A stretch of 64,000 nucleotides of DNA from Comamonas testosteroni ATCC 11996. GTDB lineage: Bacteria > Pseudomonadota > Gammaproteobacteria > Burkholderiales > Burkholderiaceae_C. Shown here in pieces: positions 35,031 through 44,064 of the stretch. The stretch covers positions 124,001 through 188,000 of the forward strand of contig NZ_AHIL01000038.1 of the NCBI RefSeq assembly GCF_000241525.1. Reading direction: 5' to 3'. The notes under the pieces are model-generated. The model worked only from the letters and a program-made list of their open reading frames with translations, had not been told where the DNA came from and did no database searches. The first letter of the stretch is position 1. Every line of letters starts with the position of its first letter. The translations under genes and the position numbers were made by a program.

Positions 35031-36518
35031 CTAACCGCCATAGGGGACAAAGCCGCTCTCGTTCTCATTGACTCTGAGCGGTTTGGCCACGTACGGGAAG
35101 GCACGTTGCGGGCAAGCGCTGCGCTCGCATACCTTGCAGCCCATGCCGATAGGAGTCGCAGCTCCTATATTGCGCAAATCCATGCCTTGGGAATACACCA
35201 GCCGCGCGGCGTGCTGCAAGTCGCAGCCCAGGCCGATGGAGAAAGTCTTGCCTGGTGCCCCCCAGCCCTGGCCAGCATGGCTGATGGTGCGAGCAATCCA
35301 CAGGTAGACACGCCCGTCCGGCATGCTGGCGAGCTGGGGCACGATGCGACCCGGCTGGGTAAAAGCCTCGTACACCACCCACAACGGGCAGGTGCCGCCT
35401 GTCTTGGAGAAATGAAAATGCGTGGCCGACTGGCGCTTGCTGATATTGCCAGCCCGGTCCACTCGGATAAAGAAAAACGGCACACCCGGCGCGTCGCTTC
35501 GCTGCAAGGTGGAGAGACGATGGCAGACGGTCTCAAAGCCCACACCGAAGTGCCTTGCCAGCAAGTCTATGTCGTAGCGAAGGCCTTCGGCCTCACGCAA
35601 AAACACTCCATATGGCAGCACGAATGCCCCGGCTACATAGTTGGCCAGCCCCATGCGTGCCAGCCGGCGCGTGGCCTCGTCCTGCCAGGACACGCTTTGC
35701 AGCTCCCTTTCAATCAGTGAATCAAACTCCAGCAGTGCCAGTTGCGTAGCCAGCTGAAATGCCTGCTGCATGGGGCTCAGCTGCGGTGCCACATACAAGG
35801 TACGCGTGAGAGCATCGTAGCGCCTATGGCTGCCCGCTTTCTCAGCGGTCCCAACATGAGCACGCAGAACCAATACCCCATGTCGTGCCTGCAACCGGTA
35901 CTGCAGCCAATCATGCAGATGACCACCTTGCTCTGCAGCCTGCCGAGCCAGCGCTTCGGCAGCACGATCAAGCGCATCAAGGTAATTGCGGTGGGAAAAG
36001 AAGAAATCACGTACCGCCTCGAACGGCATCTGGCGCAAGGGCTCAGCCAGCAGGTCTGCCATCGCGCCATTCCCAGCGACATCTCTGTGAACCGAGGAGT
36101 CGGTATCAGGCCCTGCGCGGCCATCACCCAGATGGGCGGTCAAGGCCTCCAGCCTCTCGGCGTCCGCCAGGTGACGCTGGTGCATGGCCAGCAACATCTG
36201 TGCCAGCTGCGGCAGCTTGGCTGCGACCTCGCGCAGCTCGGGCAGCGGCACTGCACCTTCTGGCTGAGGCATGGCGGCGACTGCATCGCGCAACTGCGCC
36301 AGCAAGCGGGCCTCCTCATCCTCGGAGAACTGCTGGATATCGACGCCCAGCACCCTGTGAATCTTGAGCAGCACGGCCACAGTGAGCGGACGCTGATCCT
36401 GCTCGATCTGGTTCAGATAGCTGGGTGACAACTCCAGCGCTTGGGCCAGCGCAGCCTGCGTAAGACCACGCTCGGCACGCAGGCTGCGCAATCGCACGCC
36501 CATGAATGTCTTGGCCAA
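35031..36518 (-). CDS. XRE-family short-chain fatty acid / propionate regulator with Cys-rich tail
   Basis: A 495-residue regulator. Residues 8-62 are a Cro/CI helix-turn-helix (RSLRAERGLTQAALAQALEL). The centre holds an IrrE-like segment (QAFQLATQLALLEFDSLIE), and the C-terminal DUF2083-type part has a conserved cysteine group (GMGCKVCERSACPQRA). This layout is that of ScfR/RamB/PrpR(Mtb) proteins, which sense acyl-CoA and control methylcitrate or glyoxylate genes; in mycobacterial PrpR the cysteines hold an iron-sulfur cluster. It is divergent from prpC, and four TTCGCAAA-like sites lie in the 170-nt gap. Control of the prpC unit is a strong inference. Confidence 0.85.
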   Translation of the reverse strand: MAKTFMGVRLRSLRAERGLTQAALAQALELSPSYLNQIEQDQRPLTVAVLLKIHRVLGVDIQQFSEDEEARLLAQLRDAVAAMPQPEGAVPLPELREVAAKLPQLAQMLLAMHQRHLADAERLEALTAHLGDGRAGPDTDSSVHRDVAGNGAMADLLAEPLRQMPFEAVRDFFFSHRNYLDALDRAAEALARQAAEQGGHLHDWLQYRLQARHGVLVLRAHVGTAEKAGSHRRYDALTRTLYVAPQLSPMQQAFQLATQLALLEFDSLIERELQSVSWQDEATRRLARMGLANYVAGAFVLPYGVFLREAEGLRYDIDLLARHFGVGFETVCHRLSTLQRSDAPGVPFFFIRVDRAGNISKRQSATHFHFSKTGGTCPLWVVYEAFTQPGRIVPQLASMPDGRVYLWIARTISHAGQGWGAPGKTFSIGLGCDLQHAARLVYSQGMDLRNIGAATPIGMGCKVCERSACPQRAFPYVAKPLRVNENESGFVPYGG

Positions 36519-36548
36519 TTACCCGCTCCCTATTTCTGACTTCAAAGA

Positions 36549-36639
36549 TTCGCAAAATTTGCAAATACATGCAATCACCTTCGCAAGCATTCACCAATTC
36601 AGTTCTGTACGCATAAAAAGCAAATGCGTAGATTGCGAA
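36549..36639. promoter_or_regulatory. TTYGCAAA repeat array between the XRE regulator and prpC
   Basis: TTCGCAAA (36549-36556), TTTGCAAA (36558-36565), TTCGCAAG (36580-36587) and the inverted ATTGCGAA (36632-36639). RamB-type regulators bind TTTGCAAA-like sequences, so these are probable operators for the divergent regulator and/or prpC. Confidence 0.55.
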
Positions 36640-36688
36640 GTATCGCAGACCAGCAAGGGCCTGCACTGCACACCCAAAGGAGACACCC

Positions 36689-37876
36689 ATGAGCACTCTG
36701 ACCGCCGCCGCATCCCCAACCGCCCCCCCCCATGCCGTCGCAAGTTTCAAGCCCAAAAAGTCCGTCGCCCTCTCCGGTGTGACCGCAGGCAACACGGCGC
36801 TGTGCACCGTGGGAAAGACCGGCAACGACCTGCACTACCGCGGCTACGACATTCTCGACATTGCCGAGGTCTGCGAGTTTGAAGAGATCGCCCATCTGCT
36901 GGTACATGGCAAGCTGCCCACACAGGCCGAACTCAAGGCCTACAAAGCCAAGCTCAAGGCTTTGCGCGGCCTGCCCGGCAGCGTAAAGACGGCGCTGGAA
37001 CAGTTGCCCGCCGCCAGCCATCCCATGGACGTGATGCGCACCGGTGTCTCCGCCCTGGGCTGCGCGCTTCCGGAGAAAGACGACCACAACCTTCCAGGTG
37101 CGCGCGATATCGCCGACCGCCTGATGGCCAGCCTGGGCAGCATGTTGCTTTACTGGTACCACTTCAGCAACTCGGGCCGCCGCATCGAGGTCGAAACCGG
37201 GGACGATTCCATCGGCGGTCACTTTCTGCATCTGCTGCATGGCGTCAGGCCTTGCGAGAGCTGGGTGCGCGCCATGCATACCTCGCTCAATCTGTATGCC
37301 GAGCATGAGTTCAATGCCTCGACCTTTACCGCCCGCGTGGTGGCCGGAACAGGCAGCGATATGTACTCGGCCGTTACAGGCGCGATCGGCGCGCTGCGCG
37401 GACCCAAGCATGGAGGTGCCAACGAAGTGGCGTTCGAGATCCAGAAGCGCTATGACAACCCTGCCGAAGCCGAGGCCGACATTCGCCGCCGCGTGGATGC
37501 CAAGGAGGTCGTGATCGGCTTTGGCCACCCGGTCTATACCGTGAGCGACCCCCGCAATGTGGTCATCAAGGACGTCGCCAAGAAGCTGTCGGATGAAGCC
37601 GGCAGCACCAAGATGTACGACATTGCCGCGCGGCTTGAGTCAGTGATGTGGGAAGTCAAGAACATGTTCCCCAATCTCGACTGGTTCAGCGCCGTCAGCT
37701 ACCACATGATGGGCGTGCCCACTGCCATGTTCACGCCGCTGTTCGTGATTGCGCGCACCAGCGGCTGGGCGGCGCACATCATCGAGCAACGCCAGGACAA
37801 CAAGATCATCCGTCCCAGCGCCAACTACACAGGCCCGGATGATTTGAAGTTCGTTCCTATCGACGAACGCAAGTAA
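36689..37876 (+). CDS. prpC: 2-methylcitrate synthase
   Basis: A 395-residue citrate-synthase-family enzyme of the short PrpC type. Active-site blocks are GPKHGGANE (His), [13 protein letters not shown] (His) and [15 protein letters not shown] (Asp). It condenses propionyl-CoA with oxaloacetate. AAAGGAG precedes ATG at 36689. Neighbours acnD and prpF confirm the methylcitrate cycle and not the Krebs-cycle enzyme. Propionyl-CoA is produced during steroid side-chain and C/D-ring breakdown, so it is a natural sink beside the steroid genes. Confidence 0.92.
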   Translation: MSTLTAAASPTAPPHAVASFKPKKSVALSGVTAGNTALCTVGKTGNDLHYRGYDILDIAEVCEFEEIAHLLVHGKLPTQAELKAYKAKLKALRGLPGSVKTALEQLPAASHPMDVMRTGVSALGCALPEKDDHNLPGARDIADRLMASLGSMLLYWYHFSNSGRRIEVETGDDSIGGHFLHLLHGVRPCESWVRAMHTSLNLYAEHEFNASTFTARVVAGTGSDMYSAVTGAIGALRGPKHGGANEVAFEIQKRYDNPAEAEADIRRRVDAKEVVIGFGHPVYTVSDPRNVVIKDVAKKLSDEAGSTKMYDIAARLESVMWEVKNMFPNLDWFSAVSYHMMGVPTAMFTPLFVIARTSGWAAHIIEQRQDNKIIRPSANYTGPDDLKFVPIDERK

Positions 37877-37892
37877 ATCTCTTCCGAGCGCC

Positions 37893-38342
37893 ATGACCGC
37901 CAAGCCCATGCAATCCCATTCACTGTGCATTGCCATCGCCGACAAACTGCGCGAGCGCATTCTGAGCCACTGCTTGCCGCCCGGCTCCGACATCAACGAC
38001 GGCGCTTTGGCGCAGGAGTTTGGCGTGAGCCGCACCCCTGTGCGTGAAGCCATGAAGCTGCTATGCCATGAAGGATTGCTGACAGCCCAGCCCAGGCGTG
38101 GTATGGCGGTGACCCGGCTCACCGCAGCCCAGGTGGCAGAAGCCCACCACCTATGCAGCTTGCTTGCGCATCACCTTGCGCAGCTGCAAGGCCAGCGCCC
38201 CCCAGGCTGCATGGAGCTGACTGCACGTTTGTATGCCATCGCACAGGCGAGGCTGCAACTGGCCCTGGGCCCTGCCCCGCGCACAGCCATGATGTGCTCC
38301 GCCACACCGACCGCGCAGCAGCGCACAGCTACTGCGCTCTGA
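37893..38342 (+). CDS. Short GntR/FadR-type regulator, sensor domain truncated
   Basis: A 149-residue product. The first 75 residues are a complete GntR winged helix (LRERILSHCLPPGSDINDGA, FGVSRTPVREAMKLLCHEGL). GntR/FCD regulators are usually 210-240 residues; here the helical ligand domain stops after about 70 residues and becomes low-complexity (PRTAMMCSATPTAQQ). It lies between prpC and acnD, where Burkholderiales often carry a full-length GntR gene near the prp genes. No intact continuation was seen in the other two frames, so it is probably a decayed regulator, or a DNA-binding-only remnant. Confidence 0.6.
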   Translation: MTAKPMQSHSLCIAIADKLRERILSHCLPPGSDINDGALAQEFGVSRTPVREAMKLLCHEGLLTAQPRRGMAVTRLTAAQVAEAHHLCSLLAHHLAQLQGQRPPGCMELTARLYAIAQARLQLALGPAPRTAMMCSATPTAQQRTATAL

Positions 38343-38365
38343 AATCCGCGAACAGACTGAAAAAA

Positions 38366-41002
38366 ATGAGCAAGCACCAATCCCCGCTCTACCGCAAGCC
38401 CCTGCCTGGCAGCGCGCTTCACTACTTCGATGCGCAGGCCGCGGTGGAGGATATTTCGCCCGGATCCTGGGCCACACTGCCCTATACCAGCCGCGTCCAT
38501 GCCGAGAACCTGGTACGGCGCAGCGATCCGGCACACCTGACCGAGTACCTTACGCAAATCATTGAACGCAAGCGCGAACGCGACTTTCCCTGGTTCCCGG
38601 CCCGCGTGGTCTGTCATGACATCCTGGGACAGACTGCGTTGGTCGACCTGGCCGGCCTGCGCGATGCGATTGCCGAGCAAGGCGGCGACCCGGCTGCGGT
38701 CAACCCCGTCGTGCCCGTACAACTGATCGTGGACCATTCGCTGGCCGTGGAGTGCGGCGGCTACGATCCTCAGGCTTTTGAGAAAAACCGCGCCATCGAA
38801 GACCGGCGCAATGAAGACCGCTTCCATTTCATAGACTGGTGCAAGCGGGCCTTCAAGAATGTGGAAGTGATTCCGCCGGGCAACGGGATCATGCACCAGA
38901 TCAATCTGGAGCGCATGAGCCCTGTGATCCACGCTATCGATGGTGAAGCATATCCCGACACCCTGGTGGGCACGGACAGCCACACGCCGCATGTCGATGC
39001 ACTGGGCGTGATCGCCGTGGGTGTGGGCGGGCTGGAAGCCGAGAACGTGATGCTGGGCCGCGCCTCGTGGATGCGCCTGCCCGAGATTGTTGGAGTGCAG
39101 CTCACTGGCAGGCGGCAGCCCGGCATCACTGCCACAGACATCGTGCTGGCCCTGACCCAATTCCTGCGTCAGCAGAAAGTGGTGGGCAGCTATCTGGAGT
39201 TCCATGGTGAAGGCGCGCGCAGCCTCTCCATCGGCGACCGCGCCACCATCTCGAACATGGCGCCCGAATATGGGGCTACGGCCGCCATGTTTGCGATCGA
39301 CGAACAGACGATCGACTATCTGCGCCTGACGGGGCGCGAGCCTGCCCAGGTGCAACTGGTCGAGAACTACGCCAGAGAGGCAGGTCTGTGGGCAGACTGC
39401 CTGGAAGATGCCGAATACGAACGTACTCTGAGCTTTGACCTGTCCAGCGTGGTGCGCAATATGGCCGGCCCTTCCAATCCGCATGCCCGCCTGGCAACTA
39501 GCGAACTTGCGGCGAGAGGTATTGCCGGTGAGTGGACGCAAACCGATGGCCGGATGCCCGACGGGGCAGTCATCATTGCAGCCATTACCAGTTGCACCAA
39601 CACCAGCAACCCGCGCAATGTGATCGCGGCCGGCCTGCTGGCACGCAATGCGCGCAATCTGGGACTGACGCGCAAGCCGTGGGTCAAGACCTCGCTGGCC
39701 CCCGGCTCCAGGACCGTGCCGCTGTATCTGCAGCAAGCTGGTCTGCTGCAAGACCTGGAAGCGCTGGGCTTTGGCGTAGTGGCCTTTGCCTGCACCACCT
39801 GCAACGGCATGAGCGGCGCGCTGGACCCCGTGATTCAACAGGAGATCATCGACCGCGACATCTACACCACGGCCGTGCTCTCGGGCAATCGCAACTTCGA
39901 TGGCCGCATCCACCCCTATGCCAAACAGGCCTTTCTCGCCTCGCCGCCGCTGGTCGTGGCCTATGCGATTGCGGGCACCATCCGCTTCGATATCGAGAAC
40001 GATGTGCTGGGCGTCTTCCAGGGCCGCGAAATCCGCTTGAAGGACATCTGGCCCAGCGACGAGGAGATCGACGCCGTGGCCAAGGCGGCCGTCCAACCCG
40101 AGCAGTTCCGTGCAGTCTATGAACCCATGTTTGCCATCCGTGCAGACCAGGGCGAGAAGGTCGAGGCACTGTATGACTGGCGCCCGCAAAGCACATATAT
40201 CCGCCGACCGCCGTACTGGGAGGGAGCCCTCGCGGGCGAGCGCACTTTGCGCGGCATGCGCCCTCTGGCCATATTGCCCGACAACATCACCACTGACCAC
40301 CTCTCGCCCTCCAACGCCATCCTGATGGACTCGGCCGCAGGCGAGTATCTGCACAAAATGGGTCTGCCCGAGGAGGACTTCAATTCCTATGCCACACACC
40401 GCGGCGACCACCTGACCGCACAGCGTGCCACCTTTGCCAACCCCAAGCTCTTCAACGAAATGGTGGTGGACGACCTGGGCCAGGTGCGCCAGGGCTCTCT
40501 CGCCCGCGTTGAGCCCGAGGGCCGGACACTGCGCATGTGGGAGGCCATAGAGACCTATATGCAGCGCAAGCAGCCGCTGATCGTCATCGCCGGAGCCGAC
40601 TATGGCCAGGGATCGAGCCGCGACTGGGCCGCCAAGGGCGTGCGCCTGGCCGGTGTGGAGGCCATCGTGGCCGAGGGCTTTGAGCGCATCCACCGCACCA
40701 ATCTGATCGGCATGGGGGTGTTGCCGCTGGAGTTCCTGCCCGGCACAAGTCGCCACACACTGGGGTTGAATGGCACTGAGAGCTTTGATGTCATCGGCCG
40801 GCGCAGCCCTCAGGCCACGCTTACACTTCATATCCACCGGACGACAGGTGCCCGCACCGAAGTGTCGGTACTGTGCCGCCTCGATACCGAGGAAGAGGTC
40901 TCGATTTACGAGGCTGGTGGCGTGCTGCAGCGCTTTGCCCAGGACTTCCTGGCGGACAATGCCCCAGCCGATTCCGCATTGACGGCTGAACTTGTGAGCT
41001 AA
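38366..41002 (+). CDS. acnD: Fe/S-dependent 2-methylisocitrate (2-methylcitrate) dehydratase
   Basis: An 878-residue aconitase-family protein. Cluster ligands are seen in ITSCTNTSNPRNVIAAGLLA and FACTTCNGMSGALDP, the latter pattern being distinctive of AcnD; the swivel domain has GADYGQGSSRDWAAKGVRLA. AcnD dehydrates 2-methylcitrate to the trans isomer of 2-methylaconitate, which PrpF then isomerises. ATG at 38366 is preceded by an A-run and only a weak ribosome site; an in-frame extension back to 38153 covers the end of the GntR gene and is rejected. Confidence 0.92.
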   Translation: MSKHQSPLYRKPLPGSALHYFDAQAAVEDISPGSWATLPYTSRVHAENLVRRSDPAHLTEYLTQIIERKRERDFPWFPARVVCHDILGQTALVDLAGLRDAIAEQGGDPAAVNPVVPVQLIVDHSLAVECGGYDPQAFEKNRAIEDRRNEDRFHFIDWCKRAFKNVEVIPPGNGIMHQINLERMSPVIHAIDGEAYPDTLVGTDSHTPHVDALGVIAVGVGGLEAENVMLGRASWMRLPEIVGVQLTGRRQPGITATDIVLALTQFLRQQKVVGSYLEFHGEGARSLSIGDRATISNMAPEYGATAAMFAIDEQTIDYLRLTGREPAQVQLVENYAREAGLWADCLEDAEYERTLSFDLSSVVRNMAGPSNPHARLATSELAARGIAGEWTQTDGRMPDGAVIIAAITSCTNTSNPRNVIAAGLLARNARNLGLTRKPWVKTSLAPGSRTVPLYLQQAGLLQDLEALGFGVVAFACTTCNGMSGALDPVIQQEIIDRDIYTTAVLSGNRNFDGRIHPYAKQAFLASPPLVVAYAIAGTIRFDIENDVLGVFQGREIRLKDIWPSDEEIDAVAKAAVQPEQFRAVYEPMFAIRADQGEKVEALYDWRPQSTYIRRPPYWEGALAGERTLRGMRPLAILPDNITTDHLSPSNAILMDSAAGEYLHKMGLPEEDFNSYATHRGDHLTAQRATFANPKLFNEMVVDDLGQVRQGSLARVEPEGRTLRMWEAIETYMQRKQPLIVIAGADYGQGSSRDWAAKGVRLAGVEAIVAEGFERIHRTNLIGMGVLPLEFLPGTSRHTLGLNGTESFDVIGRRSPQATLTLHIHRTTGARTEVSVLCRLDTEEEVSIYEAGGVLQRFAQDFLADNAPADSALTAELVS

Positions 41003-41011
41003 GGAGCTGCT

Positions 41012-41587
41012 ATGAGCCAGGCACGCATACTGATTGTCACCCAGCCCCGAAGCCCGGTACGTCATCGCCTGCGTGCCCGGATCAGCGCTTTGGGCCTTGA
41101 TAAGGAACTGGGCGGGCGCCTGTTCTCTCCAGATAACTGGCACCAAACCTGGTGTGGCCCGTTTGACTCCGGGCAAGAGACTCGGCTGGCCTTGCTGGCC
41201 GCAGGCAATGCCGTGCAAGCGGCGCAGTTGAAGGCCTTCGAGCTCAGCTTCAACCGCGTTCGCGGTGAGGAGGGCGAACGCATTCACTGGTCTTTGTGCA
41301 CCCGCGGACGTCCAGAGCCTTTCAACCAACTGCTGACAACGCTGCAGACCGAGTTGAAATCCCACGGTTTCAAGGATGGCGGCCATAGACCACATATCAC
41401 CATCAGCTACGGGGCTCTACATGCCCTGCCCACTCGGCATATCGACCCCGTTGACTGGCTGATCGATGAGATTCAGCTGGTCGAGCGAACCGGCACAGGC
41501 AAGCAGTTACGCTACCAGGTACTGCATCGCTGGCCATTGGCTTCCGGCTCTCCGCCTCGTCCCCAACAGCTACGCCTGTTTCACTGA
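41012..41587 (+). CDS. 2H phosphoesterase (2'-5' RNA ligase-like) inside the prp operon
   Basis: A 191-residue protein with the two H-x-[ST] motifs of the 2H phosphoesterase superfamily: His92-W-Ser94 (RIHWSLCT) and His128-I-Thr130 (RPHITISY). Members act on 2',3'-cyclic phosphates or 2'-5' linkages in RNA and small nucleotides. AAGGAG lies six bases before ATG at 41012, only nine bases after acnD ends, and prpF follows after 53 nt, so it is expressed with the methylcitrate genes. No link between this chemistry and propionate catabolism is known to me. The substrate cannot be predicted. Confidence 0.75.
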   Translation: MSQARILIVTQPRSPVRHRLRARISALGLDKELGGRLFSPDNWHQTWCGPFDSGQETRLALLAAGNAVQAAQLKAFELSFNRVRGEEGERIHWSLCTRGRPEPFNQLLTTLQTELKSHGFKDGGHRPHITISYGALHALPTRHIDPVDWLIDEIQLVERTGTGKQLRYQVLHRWPLASGSPPRPQQLRLFH

Positions 41588-41640
41588 TTCAAGGCTCAAG
41601 CCTGGCTTGAGCGTTGAAGACCCTGTTTGTTTGCCATTCC

Positions 41641-42834
41641 ATGTCCCTCACTTCGCAAATCCGCATTCCCGCCACCTATATGCGCGGAGGCACCAGCAAA
41701 GGTGTGTTCTTCAAGCTGCAGGATCTGCCCGAAGCGGCCCGGCAGCCCGGCCCTGTTCGCGACGCCATCTTGCTGCGCACCCTGGGCAGCCCCGACCCCT
41801 ATGGAAAGCAGATTGACGGCATGGGCAATGCCTCATCCTCCACCAGCAAAGGCGTGATCCTCAGCCGGAGTGCAAGCGCCGATCACGATGTGGACTATCT
41901 GTTTGGCCAGGTTTCCATCGATCAGCCTTTTGTGGACTGGAGTGGCAACTGCGGCAACCTGAGCGCTGCCGTCGGTCCCTGCGCCATTCACATGGGTCTG
42001 ATTCCGGCCGAGCACATTCCGCTCAACGGCGTGGCCACCATTCGCATCTGGCAAGCCAATATCGGCAAGACCATCATCAACCATGTGCAGATCCGCGATG
42101 GTCAGGTGCAGGAAATCGGGGACTTCGAACTTGACGGCGTGACCTTTGCCGCTGCCGAAGTGGCCCTGGAGTTCCTGGATCCCGCCGATGAAGGCGAGGA
42201 CGGCACGGCCATGTTTCCCACCGGCAATGTCTGCGACGAGCTGGACGTTCCCGGCGTCGGCCGCTTTTGCGCGACCCTCATCAATGCCGGCATTCCGACC
42301 ATCTTTCTCGATGCCGGCGAGCTGGGCTATACCGGCTGCGAACTGCAGGATGCCATCAACAGCGATGGCCCCGCCCTGGCCAGGTTTGAAGCCATCCGCG
42401 CTCATGGCGCACTCAGGATGGGCCTGATCAAGGATCTGAGTGAAGCTGCCACACGCCAGCACACGCCCAAGATAGGCTTTGTGGCTCCTGCGCAAAGCTA
42501 TATCGCCTCAAGCGGCAAAGTGATTGCTGCCGAGGACATCGATCTCGTGGTGCGGGCGCTGTCCATGGGCCGGCTGCACCACGCCATGATGGGCACGGCT
42601 GCCGTAGCCATCGGCACGGCTGCCGCCATTCCCGGCACGCTGGTCAATGTGGCGGCGGGCGGCGGCGAGCGCCAGTCCGTACGCTTTGGCCATCCCAGCG
42701 GCACTCTGCGTGTGGGGGCCGAAGCCAGGAGCGACCAGGGGCAATGGCAGGTCACCAAGGCCTTGATGAGCCGAAGCGCCCGCATTCTGATGGAAGGCTG
42801 GGTACGGGTGCCGGGCGAAGTGCTGCAGGCCTGA
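41641..42834 (+). CDS. prpF: 2-methylaconitate cis-trans isomerase
   Basis: A 397-residue protein of the PrpF family (diaminopimelate-epimerase fold): IPATYMRGGTSKGVFF at the start, DGMGNASSSTSKG, WSGNCGNLSAAVGPCA with the catalytic-type Cys, and a C-terminal VRFGHPSGTLRVGAE. It converts the AcnD product to cis-2-methylaconitate for aconitase. ATG at 41641 gives the normal family length; a TTG at 41614 would add nine residues without homology. The ribosome site is weak. Confidence 0.92.
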   Translation: MSLTSQIRIPATYMRGGTSKGVFFKLQDLPEAARQPGPVRDAILLRTLGSPDPYGKQIDGMGNASSSTSKGVILSRSASADHDVDYLFGQVSIDQPFVDWSGNCGNLSAAVGPCAIHMGLIPAEHIPLNGVATIRIWQANIGKTIINHVQIRDGQVQEIGDFELDGVTFAAAEVALEFLDPADEGEDGTAMFPTGNVCDELDVPGVGRFCATLINAGIPTIFLDAGELGYTGCELQDAINSDGPALARFEAIRAHGALRMGLIKDLSEAATRQHTPKIGFVAPAQSYIASSGKVIAAEDIDLVVRALSMGRLHHAMMGTAAVAIGTAAAIPGTLVNVAAGGGERQSVRFGHPSGTLRVGAEARSDQGQWQVTKALMSRSARILMEGWVRVPGEVLQA

Positions 42835-42846
42835 CACCAGGTATTG

Positions 42847-42884
42847 CCCTGCCGGGCGCCTGCCGCACGCAGGCCTGGGCAGGG
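42847..42884. terminator. Nested hairpin between convergent prpF and PAS-GGDEF genes
   Basis: Outer stem CCCTGCC/GGCAGGG encloses inner stem GCCTGC/GCAGGC. GC-rich and placed exactly in the convergent gap, but without a T run on either side, so it may be a weak or Rho-assisted two-way terminator. Confidence 0.45.
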
Positions 42885-42885
42885 T

Positions 42886-43833
42886 TCAAGCGTTCAAGAT
42901 GACGCTTTCAATCCGGTGGCGGCCTTTGTTCTTGGCCGCATAGAGCTGCCGGTCCACGGCTTCGATAAAGCTGGCAGGTCGATCATGCTCTGCCGGCTGC
43001 ACCGTCCCCGCACCAATGCTCATGGTGACCCGCCTGCCATGGGGCGACAGTGCATGCACGATGGACTGCTTCTGGATCAGGCGCTGGCAGCGCTCGGCCA
43101 CTTTTTGCGCAGTTTCGGCATCGGCTTCGGGTAGCAGCACTACAAACTCCTCGCCACCGTAACGCGCCACCAGGTCACGCTGTCCGTCCAGCGCCAGGCT
43201 CAGGGTCTGGGCAATATCCACCAGACATTTGTCGCCCTGGATATGACCGTACAAATCGTTGTATTGCTTGAAGAAGTCGACATCGAACAGCAGCATGGAA
43301 AGGGGCTTGCCATCACTGCGCGTGCGCTCCCACTCCTGCTCGAAGCTGGTATCGAAGCAGCGTCGGTTGGCAATGCTGGTCAGACCATCCTTGAAGGAAA
43401 GCACCTCCAGCTCCTTTTGCAGACTCAGCAGCCTTTCCTCGGTCTTTTTGCGCTCGCTGATGTCGAACATGAAGCCGATCAGCGCTTCGGCCTCGCCTTG
43501 CGCATTGCGCACCACATGGACCACATCGCGAATCCAGACATAGCCGTTGTCCTTGGTCAGAGCGCGATAGTCAGCCTCATGGTCCACGCCGGCCTGGGAC
43601 TGACTCACACAGAAATTCACCACATATTCGCGGTCGTCGGGGTGCATGCGCATGGCCCAGTCTTCGACGCTGACCCAGCTTTCACGGCTCCAGCCAAGCA
43701 GACTCTCGATCTGAGGGCCGATATAGGCGAACTTCATGGTCGCCCAATCGATCTTCCAGGGAATGGCCTTGGTGGACTCCAGCAAGGTTCTATAGACCGC
43801 ACTCTCGCTCTCAAGCTCGCTCACGTCGGACAT
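42886..43833 (-). CDS. Soluble PAS-GGDEF diguanylate cyclase
   Basis: A 315-residue cytoplasmic protein. A PAS/PAC sensor occupies about residues 10-130 (IGPQIESLLGWSRESW, YVWIRDVVHVVRNAQGE, IGFMFDISERKKTEERL), followed by a short coiled linker and a GGDEF domain with intact GGEEF (ARYGGEEFVVLLPE). The five-residue-upstream position reads GQRD, so the RxxD feedback site is missing, in contrast to the cyclase at 9612-11126. GGGAGAGAG precedes ATG at 43833; the frame back to 43869 lacks homology. Stand-alone gene between prpF and prpR. Confidence 0.87.
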   Translation of the reverse strand: MSDVSELESESAVYRTLLESTKAIPWKIDWATMKFAYIGPQIESLLGWSRESWVSVEDWAMRMHPDDREYVVNFCVSQSQAGVDHEADYRALTKDNGYVWIRDVVHVVRNAQGEAEALIGFMFDISERKKTEERLLSLQKELEVLSFKDGLTSIANRRCFDTSFEQEWERTRSDGKPLSMLLFDVDFFKQYNDLYGHIQGDKCLVDIAQTLSLALDGQRDLVARYGGEEFVVLLPEADAETAQKVAERCQRLIQKQSIVHALSPHGRRVTMSIGAGTVQPAEHDRPASFIEAVDRQLYAAKNKGRHRIESVILNA

Positions 43834-44064
43834 AACCCGTCTCTCTCCCGATCTCAATCGATAAAACATCAGGCCCGGCTGTGGTTCCGGCCTCGACCCG
43901 GCTCACCAGACAGCGGAGCCTGCAGTCTTTGACTCCCAGAAAGCCCGAGGCACAGCCCAATCTCCGCTTGCTGGTGATTGTTGCGCCGGTTTCCGCAATT
44001 CACGCCATGCACTCGCGATATTGGCCGAAATCATACGTATGGCGGACCCCGCGCTGCAACGCCG

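Noticed and set aside
38153..38365. Longer AcnD start overlapping the GntR gene
   Set aside because: The additional 71 residues have no aconitase similarity; family length fits ATG at 38366.
38171..41395. 1074-codon open frame on the minus strand across acnD
   Set aside because: It is antisense to acnD, has no recognisable domain and is rich in His, Gln and Arg, as expected for the shadow of a high-GC gene.
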